From assembly GCA_903848465.1 (NCBI GenBank), contig CAINGK010000157.1, forward strand, positions 1 to 58,035: DNA of 58,035 bases. The letters run 5' to 3'. Origin of the DNA: an uncultured Verrucomicrobiota bacterium (GTDB lineage Bacteria; Verrucomicrobiota; Verrucomicrobiia; Verrucomicrobiales; Verrucomicrobiaceae). How positions within the stretch are numbered: position 1 is the first letter of the stretch; each line of letters begins with the position of its first letter. The notes under the pieces were generated by a model. That model was not told the origin of the DNA. It did no database searches and worked only from the letters and a program-made list of their open reading frames with translations. Both the position numbers and the translations under genes were made by a program. Of this stretch, positions 33,520-41,408 are shown in pieces.

Positions 33520-33981
33520 TTAATCCAGCTCGAAAATGCCCTCGATCTCGACGGCGATGTTTCCCGGGAGCGACCCCATGCCCACGGCGCTGCGTGCGCC
33601 GATGCCGCAGTCTTCGCCCCAGATCTGGCCAAACAGTTCGCTGCAGCCGTTGATGACTTTTGGATGATCCCCAAAGTCCGGCGTGCAGTTGACCATGCCG
33701 AGCAGTTTTACCACCCGTTTCACGCGGTCTAGATTGCCCAGTTCGCTTTTCAGCGTCGCCAGCAGGGCGAGTGCAGTCTGTTTCGCGGCGGCCTTGCCTG
33801 CTTCCAGATCAAGATCTGCGCCAACTCGGCCAGTGAGGTATTCCCCATCGCCAAGATAAGGCCCGTGACCGGAGACGTAGGCGATGTTTCCGACGATGAC
33901 GACGGGCTTGTAAACACCTCCGCGCGGTGGCGCGGCAGGCAGCGTGAGTCCAAGGGCGGCGAGTTGTTGTTCTGCGTTCAT
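33520..33981 (-). CDS. RidA/YjgF-superfamily protein
   Basis: A 153-aa cytoplasmic protein of the 150-residue RidA-like subgroup: VYKPVVIVGNIAYVSGHGP, LDRVKRVVKLLGMVN, then ARSAVGMGSLPGNIAVEIEG. Canonical RidA has an arginine two residues before the L-P-x-x-x-x-x-E motif (E. coli Arg105) that binds the imine substrate's carboxylate; here that position is serine. Deaminase activity is therefore doubtful, as in other Rid subfamilies of unknown function. It forms a trimer in this fold. It is separated from pgsA by 26 bp on the same strand. Confidence 0.88.
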   Translation of the reverse strand: MNAEQQLAALGLTLPAAPPRGGVYKPVVIVGNIAYVSGHGPYLGDGEYLTGRVGADLDLEAGKAAAKQTALALLATLKSELGNLDRVKRVVKLLGMVNCTPDFGDHPKVINGCSELFGQIWGEDCGIGARSAVGMGSLPGNIAVEIEGIFELD

Positions 33982-34007
33982 GAGAAGTGGCGTGGGTGGA
34001 AATGCCC

Positions 34008-34607
34008 TCAGGCATCGTCAAACAACTGCCGGTTTTTCCAAAAGTAGCTGAAACCGGACACGAGCGTCAGCAAAGTGGTGAAATAAACCACGGCTGAAGC
34101 CACGATGCGTTCCGTTGCAGGATTTGCCATGAAGGCCGGCCGCATGAAGCCGAAGATGGGCTCCTCCGCTGCCTGGCGCATCATGAAATAAATCACCGTC
34201 AGGATCTGCCACAGCATCTTGTGCTTGCCTAATTTTTCAGCGGCCAGCACCGCTCCCTGACCCGCCGCCACAAGACGGATTCCGGTCACAAAAAACTCAC
34301 GCGACAAAATCACAATGGTGATCCAGGCCGGCATACGTGCCGCTTCGGGAATGTTCTGGTCCGAGGACAGCAGAACGAAAGCTGCGGCGATGAGAATCTT
34401 GTCCGCTAGCGGATCAAAGAGCTTGCCGAAGTTGGTCACAATCCCACGCGCCCGTGCAATCTGTCCATCAAAGTAGTCAGTAGCCGAAGCGATGCCGAAG
34501 ATGATCAGCGCGAGGGAAACCGTGTTTGCCCAAGGGATGTAGAAGCACACCACAAACACCGCCGTCAGGAGGAGGCGCGAGAGAGTGAGTTTGTTTGGCA
34601 GGTTCAT
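34008..34607 (-). CDS. pgsA: CDP-diacylglycerol-glycerol-3-phosphate 3-phosphatidyltransferase
   Basis: A 199-aa inner-membrane enzyme. The CDP-alcohol phosphatidyltransferase motif is complete: DYFDGQIARARG, then GKLFDPLADK (D-x2-D-G-x2-A-R-x8-G-x3-D-x3-D). The N-terminus MNLPNKLTLSRLLLTAVFV is the standard PgsA start. It makes phosphatidylglycerophosphate, the precursor of phosphatidylglycerol and cardiolipin. It precedes the RidA-like gene by 26 bp on the same strand. A CdsA-like gene, which supplies its CDP-diacylglycerol substrate, is 1.5 kb away on the opposite strand. Confidence 0.93.
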   Translation of the reverse strand: MNLPNKLTLSRLLLTAVFVVCFYIPWANTVSLALIIFGIASATDYFDGQIARARGIVTNFGKLFDPLADKILIAAAFVLLSSDQNIPEAARMPAWITIVILSREFFVTGIRLVAAGQGAVLAAEKLGKHKMLWQILTVIYFMMRQAAEEPIFGFMRPAFMANPATERIVASAVVYFTTLLTLVSGFSYFWKNRQLFDDA

Positions 34608-34763
34608 GCAGGCTGGTTTGCTCTGTCTAGCGATGGAATCCCCCTGCTGTCAATGACGGTCCTGCGACGAAAGAACATTGGCCGCAGAAAATGGCGGTCT
34701 CTCAAAGCTGCCCCTGGCAGGTTTGATACGCCATGCACTCAGGAGGAGCGAACGCCACTACCG

Positions 34764-36044
34764 CTATTTCATTCGTGTGATCGTGGTGCTGCTGGGAACA
34801 TGAGAAGTGACCTTGCCCTGGGAGAGGGCTTCATCGAATTCCACAATCATGGGAGGATCGTTGGCGGGGCGCTTCACAAAAATCGTGGTGTCGTTCATCG
34901 CCACCCAAGTGCCCGCTTTGTTCCAGGCCGAATGCGTGGCCACACCATCGGGCTCCAGTTTGAAAGTGCCGCCTGATCCCCAAGTCCATTGCGTGCCGAC
35001 AAACTTCGCGAGCACGGGAGCAGCATCGACCGAACGTGAGAGGATGACGGATCTGCCGACGGCAGCGCCACCCGCGCCAATTCCTTCAAATCGTCCGGGT
35101 GCTGCCACGCGCAGCAGCCAGATCAAGGAGCGGTCATTTCCACGTCGGTAAACGACCGTACCATCCTGCGCAATCTGCCAGTCGCCATTCACATCATTAG
35201 TGCCACTGTTAATCACCTCGCCGTCATCCTTGAAGCGTACAGGTGCAGAATAATTCCGAGTGGGCGACCACATCCAATCCTGACTGGTCAATTCCTTGAC
35301 GATCCGCGCATGTTGCTCTTGGAATGCTCCAGGTGCCCCGGCAGTTTCCGCTACGTTCGTGGGAATGGAACTCTGCAAAGCCGTCAGCGGCACATCGGGG
35401 TTCATCTCCTTGCCCGCGACGACTTTTGGTTGCGTTGCTGGCACAACTGCGGGAGGCGGTGTTGGTACTGCGGCTGGTTTTGGCATCGGCACTGGTGCCA
35501 GTGTTGGCATGGGTTTGGACGGCCTTTCAGGAGTCGAAGTGGCAACCATGGGCCGCGCCGAGGTGTGGGTGCCAGGTTCCCCAGCCCATACGTCGTCTAT
35601 TTGCAGCTTCCCTTTGTAGGGCAGTGTTTCGATCATGAGGCTGCGCTCGTCATCCACACTCTCGCGCTGGTGTTTGAAGCTGATGTCACGCCAGACCGCG
35701 TCAGGCGGGAGGTCAAAAGCGAACAAAGTACTGCCGCCAGTTTTCCGCACCAGCCTTGCACGCATCTGGCCTTTGCCACCGATGAAGCGTGCGCGGAATT
35801 TCACCTCCACTTCGACGAGGGTGCCCATTTTGATCTCCTGATAAGCCTGGCTCTGCTGGCGCGTGGTGGAGGACATTTCGAGAACCTTGTTACCATCTGG
35901 CAGCGTGACCACGGTGCCTTCGCCACGCCAGAACTGCTTGCCCGTGGTGAAGTCGCCGTTCTTGAGCCCGAGATCGGCGGCGCTGAGCAGGGAGGCCATG
36001 CTGGCGGCTGCGATTAGGAAGGAGAGGCGACGGGACGTTTTCAT
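34764..36044 (-). CDS. secreted protein: N-terminal beta-sandwich, Pro-rich linker, two W-type repeats
   Basis: A 426-aa precursor with signal peptide MKTSRRLSFLIAAASMASLL. Residues about 24-160 look like a carbohydrate-binding beta-sandwich (LKNGDFTTGKQFWRGEG, then LQIDDVW). A Pro/Ala/Val linker spans about 165-225. The C-terminal half has two copies of a module of about 80 residues with W-x-W, F-x-x-D-G-x-V and G-x-W positions: WMWSPTRNYSAPVRFKDDGE and QWTWGSGGTFKLEPDGVATH, the latter ending MIVEFDEAL. No catalytic residue is apparent. It is most likely a periplasmic or outer-membrane ligand-binding protein. The gene stands alone between pgsA and the CdsA-like gene. Confidence 0.8.
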   Translation of the reverse strand: MKTSRRLSFLIAAASMASLLSAADLGLKNGDFTTGKQFWRGEGTVVTLPDGNKVLEMSSTTRQQSQAYQEIKMGTLVEVEVKFRARFIGGKGQMRARLVRKTGGSTLFAFDLPPDAVWRDISFKHQRESVDDERSLMIETLPYKGKLQIDDVWAGEPGTHTSARPMVATSTPERPSKPMPTLAPVPMPKPAAVPTPPPAVVPATQPKVVAGKEMNPDVPLTALQSSIPTNVAETAGAPGAFQEQHARIVKELTSQDWMWSPTRNYSAPVRFKDDGEVINSGTNDVNGDWQIAQDGTVVYRRGNDRSLIWLLRVAAPGRFEGIGAGGAAVGRSVILSRSVDAAPVLAKFVGTQWTWGSGGTFKLEPDGVATHSAWNKAGTWVAMNDTTIFVKRPANDPPMIVEFDEALSQGKVTSHVPSSTTITRMK

Positions 36045-36091
36045 GACGACTTCAACGAGGTTTGCTTAAAGCAGTTTGCAAAAGAAACGGA

Positions 36092-37069
36092 ATGGTTGTC
36101 AATCTCTCAATGGACCTGAAACACCGCTCTGATCCTGCCATGCTCTGGCTCCTCGGTGGCACGCTGGGCGTGCTCGTCCTTGCTTCAGTCATCGGCTGGG
36201 CACTGGCAAAACGGGCCACCTCCGATGCGGCCAGGGCAACGGTGGCTAATCTGAATGCACGCACCAAAGCCTGGTGGGGCATGGTGGCGGTGTTTGCCGG
36301 GGCGCTGGCAGTGGGACCGATGGGTGCGACGCTGATGTTTTTCTTCACATCGTTCATGGCGCTGCGCGAGTTCATCACCCTCACACCTACCAAGCCGGGA
36401 GATCACCGGACGCTGTTTTGGGTATTCTTCATCATCACCCCGTTGCATTACTACTTCCTCGCCACGCGGTGGTACGGCATGTTCGTCATTTTGATCCCGG
36501 TCTATGCGTTCCTGTTGGTGCCGCTGCGCACGGCGATGGCTGGTGACTGCGAACGCTTCCTGGAACGTACAGCAAAAATTCAGTGGGGCCTGATGGTCTG
36601 CGTCTATTGCATCAGCTACGCACCTGCCATTCTGCTGCTGCTCCATATTCCCGGCTTCGAAGGTCAGAATGCGAAGCTGCTGTTCTGGTTCGTGGCCGTC
36701 GTGGAGATGAGTGACGTGATGCAGTACGTGTGGGGCAAAACCTGTGGCAGGCACAAGATCGCGCCCACAGTCAGCCCCGGTAAAACCTGGGAGGGGTTGC
36801 TCGGCGGGGGCACGACAACCGTGGGACTCGGTGCTGCTCTGTGGTGGGCCACTCCCTTTTCACCGCTGCAAGCGGCGGGCTTGGCGGCGATCATCGTGCT
36901 CATGGGCTTCGCCGGCGGCCTGGTGATGTCGGCCATCAAGCGCGACCGCGGCGTGAAGGACTGGGGTACTGCCATCGGCGGCCACGGTGGTGTCATGGAT
37001 CGTATGGATTCGCTGAGCTTCGCTGCTCCGGTGTTTTTCCATGTGGTGCGCTACGCGTTTGATGCGTGA
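36092..37069 (+). CDS. phosphatidate cytidylyltransferase (CdsA-like)
   Basis: A 325-aa polytopic membrane enzyme; ATG 36092 is preferred because a purine-rich GAAACGGA precedes it, with ATG 36110 an alternative. The CDS signature is in the C-terminus: IKRDRGVKDWGTAIGGHGG then VMDRMDSLSFAAP, including the invariant G-G-x-x-D-R-x-D. PTVSPGKTWEGLLGG also belongs to the family. It converts phosphatidate and CTP to CDP-diacylglycerol. It is longer at the N-terminus than E. coli CdsA and resembles the branch found beside acyltransferases. It sits 43 bp upstream of the second PSD1-type gene and is divergent from the secreted repeat protein. Confidence 0.88.
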   Translation: MVVNLSMDLKHRSDPAMLWLLGGTLGVLVLASVIGWALAKRATSDAARATVANLNARTKAWWGMVAVFAGALAVGPMGATLMFFFTSFMALREFITLTPTKPGDHRTLFWVFFIITPLHYYFLATRWYGMFVILIPVYAFLLVPLRTAMAGDCERFLERTAKIQWGLMVCVYCISYAPAILLLLHIPGFEGQNAKLLFWFVAVVEMSDVMQYVWGKTCGRHKIAPTVSPGKTWEGLLGGGTTTVGLGAALWWATPFSPLQAAGLAAIIVLMGFAGGLVMSAIKRDRGVKDWGTAIGGHGGVMDRMDSLSFAAPVFFHVVRYAFDA

Positions 37070-37111
37070 TGCTTGGAAAGCACTGCACAGGCCGGGACGT
37101 ACACCATCCCC

Positions 37112-40100
37112 ATGCTTTTCCGTGCCTTCATCGTTTCTGCCGCTCTGACCGCCACCGCATCTGCGGCGACGAAGCTCGACTTCAACCGCGACATCCGGCC
37201 GATTCTCAGTGACAACTGTTTCGCCTGCCACGGCTTGGACGCGAAGAAACGGAAGGCCGATCTGCGGCTTGATGTGTCGGAAGTCGCTTTCAAGGCCATC
37301 GAAGGGGTATTTCCCATCAAGCCGGGTAGCCCCGAGGCAAGCTCCGTCATCCAGCGCATCCTAACCAAAGATGAGGATGAGGTGATGCCGCCGCCGGAGT
37401 CGAACAAGCACATCACTCCGGCCCAGGCCGAGATATTGCAGCGCTGGATCAAGGAAGGCGCGGAGTACAAGAAACACTGGGCCTTTGAACCACCCGTCAA
37501 AGCGGCTCCGCCTGCGGTCAAAGGACCGGTTCAGAACGGCATCGATGCGTTCATTCAGGAGCGGCTGACCAAAGCGGGATTGTCCCCATCGGCCGAAGCC
37601 TCGAAGGAGACGCTCATTCGCCGTGTCACGCTCGATCTCACCGGCCTGCCACCCACGCTGGCGGAAGTCGATGCTTTCCTCGCTGACACAAGTCCTGATG
37701 CGTATGAAAAAGTCGTTGCCCGGCTGCTGAAATCCGAACGCTACGGCGAGCACATGGGCCGCTTCTGGCTGGATGCGGCTCGGTATGCAGACACCCACGG
37801 CTTGCACCTCGACAACGAGCGCAGCATGTGGCCGTACCGCGACTGGGTGGTGCGTGCTTTCAATGCCAATCTGCCCTACGACCAGTTCACGATCTGGCAG
37901 CTTGCGGGGGATCTGCTACCCAATGCCACGGTGGACCAGCAGGTCGCGTCCGGATTCAACCGCTGCAACGTCACGACCAGTGAAGGCGGCAGCATCAATG
38001 AGGAGTTCATTTTCCGCTACGCCGTGGATCGTGCGGACTCGACGGTGGCAGTGTGGATGGGACTCACCGCTGGCTGCGCCGTGTGCCACGATCACAAGTT
38101 TGATCCGATCTCGCAGAAGGAGTTTTATTCGCTCTACGCCTTCTTCAACAGCACTGCTGATCCCGCGATGGATGGCAACATTCTGCTCACACCGCCGATC
38201 CTCCGCCTGAGCACCGCCGACCAGAAAAAGCAGATCGCGGAACTGGATCAAAACATCGCAGCCACACAGACCAAGATCAAGGCGGCGATCCAGACACTGA
38301 ACTACACCGACCCCGCCACGCAGACCCCGCCACCCCCGGTGCAGACCAGCGAACTCGTCTGGTTTGAGGATGCTTTTCCCGTGAAGGCGGACTTCTCAGG
38401 AGAGCCCACTCAAATCATCACCAAGGACAAAGGTCCAGTCTTCAGCGGTAATGCAGCACTGAAACGCACCGCCACAGGTGTGGCGCAGGACTTCTTCGCG
38501 AATGGCGCGAAATTTGACATCCCGCCGAATGGCAAGCTCAGCGTGGAATGCTACATCGACCCAGCGAATCCACCCAAGGCGATCATGCTGCAGTTCCACA
38601 CGGCTGGCTGGAATCACCGTGCGGTCTGGGGTCAAGAGGGGGCGATTCCCTTCGGCCAGGTGCGTACGCCGGAGAAGGTGCAAATGGGTGAACTTCCCAA
38701 AGCCGGTGAGTGGGTGAAGCTCGAAGTATCCGCAGAGAAACTGGGCCTGAAGCCAGGCATTAAGGTGAGCGGTTATGCCTTCACGCAATTCGGTGGCACG
38801 GTTTATTGGGACCGGCTGGTGATGACTTCACGCGTTGATCCGGCGAAAGATCCGCAGTGGTCGTGGAGCAAGTGGATCGAAAAAAATCAGGGCAAGCGCG
38901 TCGCCGAACTACCCAACGATCTGCAGACTCTCGTGCGCGGCAAAAAGGCTGTCGAGTGGTCCGAGAAAGAAGTCACGCGGCTTAAGGAGTGGTGGTTTGA
39001 AAACGAGTACCAAGGGGCACGCAGCCTAGTGGAAGGTGCCCGTGGCGAGAAGCTCGCGCTGGAGTCCAAAAGGAAGACTTTGGATGATGTGATTCCCGCT
39101 ACCTTCATCATGGCCGACTTGCCGGAAAAACGCGATAGCTTCGTGATGGAGCGCGGTCAGTATGACAAACCGAAGGATAAGGTCACGCGCGGCACACCGG
39201 CCATTTTCCCGCCGCTCCCAGCTCAGGCAGATTACTCCCGCCTCGATCTCGCCAAATGGCTCGTCAGTCCGCAGCATCCGCTGACCGCGCGCGTCCAGGT
39301 AAACCGCCTGTGGCAACAGTTCTTCGGCATCGGCCTCGTGAAGACGAGCAACGATTTCGGTTCCCAGGGCGAGCCGCCGAGCCACCCCGAACTGCTCGAC
39401 TGGCTGGCCGTGACATTTCGCGAAAGCGGCTGGGACATGAAGGCCTTCGTGCGGATGATCGTCACCTCACACACCTATAGGCAGAGCGCGCAATGCTCTG
39501 ACCAAGTGATGCAAAAAGACCCGGAGAACCGCCTGCTGGCCCGTGGTCCGCGTTTCCGTCTCGATGCCGAAGCCGTGCGTGATCAGGCTTTATTCGTGTC
39601 CGGTTTGCTCAGCCCCAAGATCGGCGGCAAAGGCGTGAAACCCTACCAGCCGGAAAACATCTGGGAGCCGGTCGGCTTCGGCGGCAGCAACACCCGCAAC
39701 TACATCCAGGACCACGGTGAATCGCTTTACCGCCGCAGCATGTACACCTTCTGGAAGCGCACCGCACCGCCGCCGAACATGACCTCCTTCGACGCGCCGA
39801 ACCGCGAGAGCTACTGCCTGCGCCGCGAACGCAGCAACACGCCGCTGCAGGCGCTCACCCTCATGAACGACATCCAGTTCTTTGAAGCCGCACGGAACTT
39901 CGCCCAGCACGTCATGCAAACCAACACCAGCACCGACGCGCGCATCACCGCCCTCTTCCGTAGCGCCACCGGTCGTTTCCCCAGCGCCCAGGAAGCCGAG
40001 ATCATCCGCCAGGACTTCGACAAGCAGTTGGCCTCCTATATCGCCAAGCCCGAAGAAGCGAAGAAAGCCGTCAGCTACGGCGAATCCAAGCCCGATGAAA

Positions 40101-40183
40101 AACTCAATCCCGCCGAACTCGCCGCCTGGACCATGGTAGCAAACTTGGTGCTGAACCTCGATGAGGTGGTGACGAAGGGGTAA
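37112..40183 (+). CDS. PSD1-type protein: cytochrome c domain + DUF1549 + DUF1553
   Basis: A 1023-aa secreted protein; ATG 37112 gives signal peptide MLFRAFIVSAALTATASAA, and the 13 codons before it are rejected. The haem motif is CFACH at residues 36-40, and DUF1549 carries CAVCHDHKFDP near residue 322. A beta-rich insert (about 414-575) looks like a LamG/carbohydrate-binding module, and DUF1553 starts at about 709 (RLDLAKWLVS). The C-terminus has the usual SATGRFPSAQEAEI motif. Unlike the gene at 1785, no DUF1501 partner follows; the next genes are a VapBC pair. Role as for the family: probably periplasmic, function unproven. Confidence 0.93.
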   Translation: MLFRAFIVSAALTATASAATKLDFNRDIRPILSDNCFACHGLDAKKRKADLRLDVSEVAFKAIEGVFPIKPGSPEASSVIQRILTKDEDEVMPPPESNKHITPAQAEILQRWIKEGAEYKKHWAFEPPVKAAPPAVKGPVQNGIDAFIQERLTKAGLSPSAEASKETLIRRVTLDLTGLPPTLAEVDAFLADTSPDAYEKVVARLLKSERYGEHMGRFWLDAARYADTHGLHLDNERSMWPYRDWVVRAFNANLPYDQFTIWQLAGDLLPNATVDQQVASGFNRCNVTTSEGGSINEEFIFRYAVDRADSTVAVWMGLTAGCAVCHDHKFDPISQKEFYSLYAFFNSTADPAMDGNILLTPPILRLSTADQKKQIAELDQNIAATQTKIKAAIQTLNYTDPATQTPPPPVQTSELVWFEDAFPVKADFSGEPTQIITKDKGPVFSGNAALKRTATGVAQDFFANGAKFDIPPNGKLSVECYIDPANPPKAIMLQFHTAGWNHRAVWGQEGAIPFGQVRTPEKVQMGELPKAGEWVKLEVSAEKLGLKPGIKVSGYAFTQFGGTVYWDRLVMTSRVDPAKDPQWSWSKWIEKNQGKRVAELPNDLQTLVRGKKAVEWSEKEVTRLKEWWFENEYQGARSLVEGARGEKLALESKRKTLDDVIPATFIMADLPEKRDSFVMERGQYDKPKDKVTRGTPAIFPPLPAQADYSRLDLAKWLVSPQHPLTARVQVNRLWQQFFGIGLVKTSNDFGSQGEPPSHPELLDWLAVTFRESGWDMKAFVRMIVTSHTYRQSAQCSDQVMQKDPENRLLARGPRFRLDAEAVRDQALFVSGLLSPKIGGKGVKPYQPENIWEPVGFGGSNTRNYIQDHGESLYRRSMYTFWKRTAPPPNMTSFDAPNRESYCLRRERSNTPLQALTLMNDIQFFEAARNFAQHVMQTNTSTDARITALFRSATGRFPSAQEAEIIRQDFDKQLASYIAKPEEAKKAVSYGESKPDEKLNPAELAAWTMVANLVLNLDEVVTKG

Positions 40184-40201
40184 AGAAACCCAAGGAAGGC
40201 A

Positions 40202-40230
40202 TTGATTGAGTCGCATTCATATGCATATAT
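40202..40230 (+). promoter_or_regulatory. sigma70-like promoter and palindrome of vapBC
   Basis: TTGATT (40202-40207), a 17-bp spacer and ATATAT (40225-40230) form a good housekeeping-type promoter. The expected start point (6-8 bases on) falls on or next to the ATG at 40237, so the transcript may be leaderless; no ribosome-binding site is seen. A perfect palindrome ATATGCATAT (40219-40228) overlaps the -10, the place a VapB antitoxin operator would be. Confidence 0.6.
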
Positions 40231-40236
40231 ATCTGC

Positions 40237-40491
40237 ATGAGAACGACATTGATCATCGAAGACGGTCTTTTTGCCAAGGCCAGCAGTTTGACCGGCGTCA
40301 CCGAAAAAACCAGATTGGTGCATATGGGTTTGGAGGCCTTGGTCCACAGAGAATCCGCCAGGAGATTGTCCGCGTTGGGCGGCTCTATGCCAGATTTGAC
40401 GGTGCCCCCGCGAAGGAGGCACGATGCTGCCCCTCTCGGGACACCCACGCTCAAAGTCGCCGAAGAACCTGCCGTCTATGGTGCTCGCTGA
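40237..40491 (+). CDS. vapB: VapB-family antitoxin
   Basis: An 84-aa protein opening MRTTLIIEDGLFAKASSLTG, the ribbon-helix-helix start typical of VapB antitoxins (R-T-T-L-x-I-x-D-x-L). The C-terminal half is basic, then loosely structured (PPRRRHDAAPL), as expected for the part that wraps the toxin. It overlaps vapC by 14 bp. The antitoxin should neutralise VapC and repress the promoter at 40202. The module lies between a PSD1-type gene and a cupin gene, with no sign of a mobile element around it. Confidence 0.88.
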   Translation: MRTTLIIEDGLFAKASSLTGVTEKTRLVHMGLEALVHRESARRLSALGGSMPDLTVPPRRRHDAAPLGTPTLKVAEEPAVYGAR

Positions 40492-40852
40492 TACCAACGT
40501 CTGGATCAATTTCCTGCGTGGCAAGGATCAAGCGCTGGCCCAGATGCTCTGGCGGGGCGAGATCATGATGCATTGGATCGTCATCGGTGAACTGACGACG
40601 GGAAGCCTCGCCAACCGCGCTCAATTTCTGACCGATTTGCGTGAGATGCAAATCATCCAGGCCGCAACAGAACGTGAATCACTGGTGCTGATCGAAAACC
40701 GGCATCTTTACGGACGAGGAATCGGCTGGAACGACATTCAGATTCTGGCCAGTTGCCTGATCAACCATGTGCCGCTCTGGACCAGTGACCGCAGGCTGCA
40801 GGAAGCCGCCGAGGAACTGGGGTGCGCCTGGCAGGGAAAGGATGCAGCTTGA
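40478..40852 (+). CDS. vapC: VapC-family PIN ribonuclease toxin
   Basis: A 124-aa PIN-domain nuclease; ATG 40478 gives MVLADTNVWINFLRGKDQAL, dropping 18 spurious upstream codons. The four metal-binding acids are visible: Asp5 (LADTNVWI), Glu in VIGELTTGS, Asp in WNDIQILAS and Asp in WTSDRRL. VapC toxins cleave specific RNAs (often initiator tRNA or the sarcin-ricin loop), using magnesium or manganese. All expected residues are present, so it is probably active. It is translationally coupled to vapB by a 14-bp overlap. Confidence 0.92.
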   Translation: MVLADTNVWINFLRGKDQALAQMLWRGEIMMHWIVIGELTTGSLANRAQFLTDLREMQIIQAATERESLVLIENRHLYGRGIGWNDIQILASCLINHVPLWTSDRRLQEAAEELGCAWQGKDAA

Positions 40853-40881
40853 AAGAATGGCACCTGGGAGGCCCGCTGCCT

Positions 40882-41244
40882 TCACCCTTCAAACTCCGTC
40901 TCCCGGTCTGCTGATGAAAAGCAGATGATCATCTCCGCGTCCTGGCCGTCCAGCGCATGGGCATTGTGCCACTGACCGGCGGGGATGGAGATGGTGTCGC
41001 CGGGGTTGAGGAGGAATTTTTGATCGCCGAGACTGTGCTCCAGTTTGCCCTTGAGGAGGTGCAGGATTTCATCGCAGTTCGGGTGGCGGTGGCGCGGATT
41101 GGTTTGATCCGCCGGGATGATCACATGACCCAGAGTCATGGTGGTGGAATTTCCCATCTCACGGGAAGCCAGCCAAGTGAGTTTGCCCCAGGGCTGGTCA
41201 ATCAAAATGCCTTCGGCGAATGTGCGGATGGGAGAGCCTGCCAT
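40882..41244 (-). CDS. single-domain cupin protein
   Basis: A 120-aa beta-barrel protein. Cupin motif 1 is RHRHPNCDEILHLLKGKLEH (G-x5-H-x-H-x3-4-E-x6-G form) and motif 2 is PAGQWHNAHAL. The histidines and glutamate needed to bind one metal ion are present. It could be an isomerase, a dioxygenase-like enzyme or a sugar-binding regulator; sequence alone does not tell. An AGGAGG run lies 15 bp before the ATG, too far for a standard site. It is divergent from the PelA-like gene, sharing 161 bp of upstream sequence. Confidence 0.85.
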   Translation of the reverse strand: MAGSPIRTFAEGILIDQPWGKLTWLASREMGNSTTMTLGHVIIPADQTNPRHRHPNCDEILHLLKGKLEHSLGDQKFLLNPGDTISIPAGQWHNAHALDGQDAEMIICFSSADRETEFEG

Positions 41245-41363
41245 GATGCTTGTGATGATCCTCCTGACGAGGGGGTTGGCGACTGATTTCTGAGTCCTGT
41301 CAGGGAGGTAATTTGTTTGTAAAGCGCCGCCTCGTGCATTGCTTCCAGTTATTGAAACTCTAT

Positions 41364-41408
41364 CGTGACAGTGTTCGCAGTTTTGAAAGCCTAACGCACA
41401 CTGTCATG
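41364..41408 (+). promoter_or_regulatory. stem-loop including the PelA-like start codon
   Basis: CGTGACAGTGT (41364-41374) and ACACTGTCATG (41398-41408) pair over 11 positions with one G-U wobble and a 23-nt loop. The ATG at 41406-41408 is inside the right arm, so an mRNA starting upstream would hide its start codon. The same 8-bp core (GACAGTGT / ACACTGTC) could instead be a protein operator in DNA. Confidence 0.4.

Noticed and set aside
41313..41405. TTG start for the PelA-like gene with GGGAGG just before it
   Set aside because: It would place about 50 residues before the signal peptide; the ATG at 41406 gives a more normal export signal. Kept only as an alternative.
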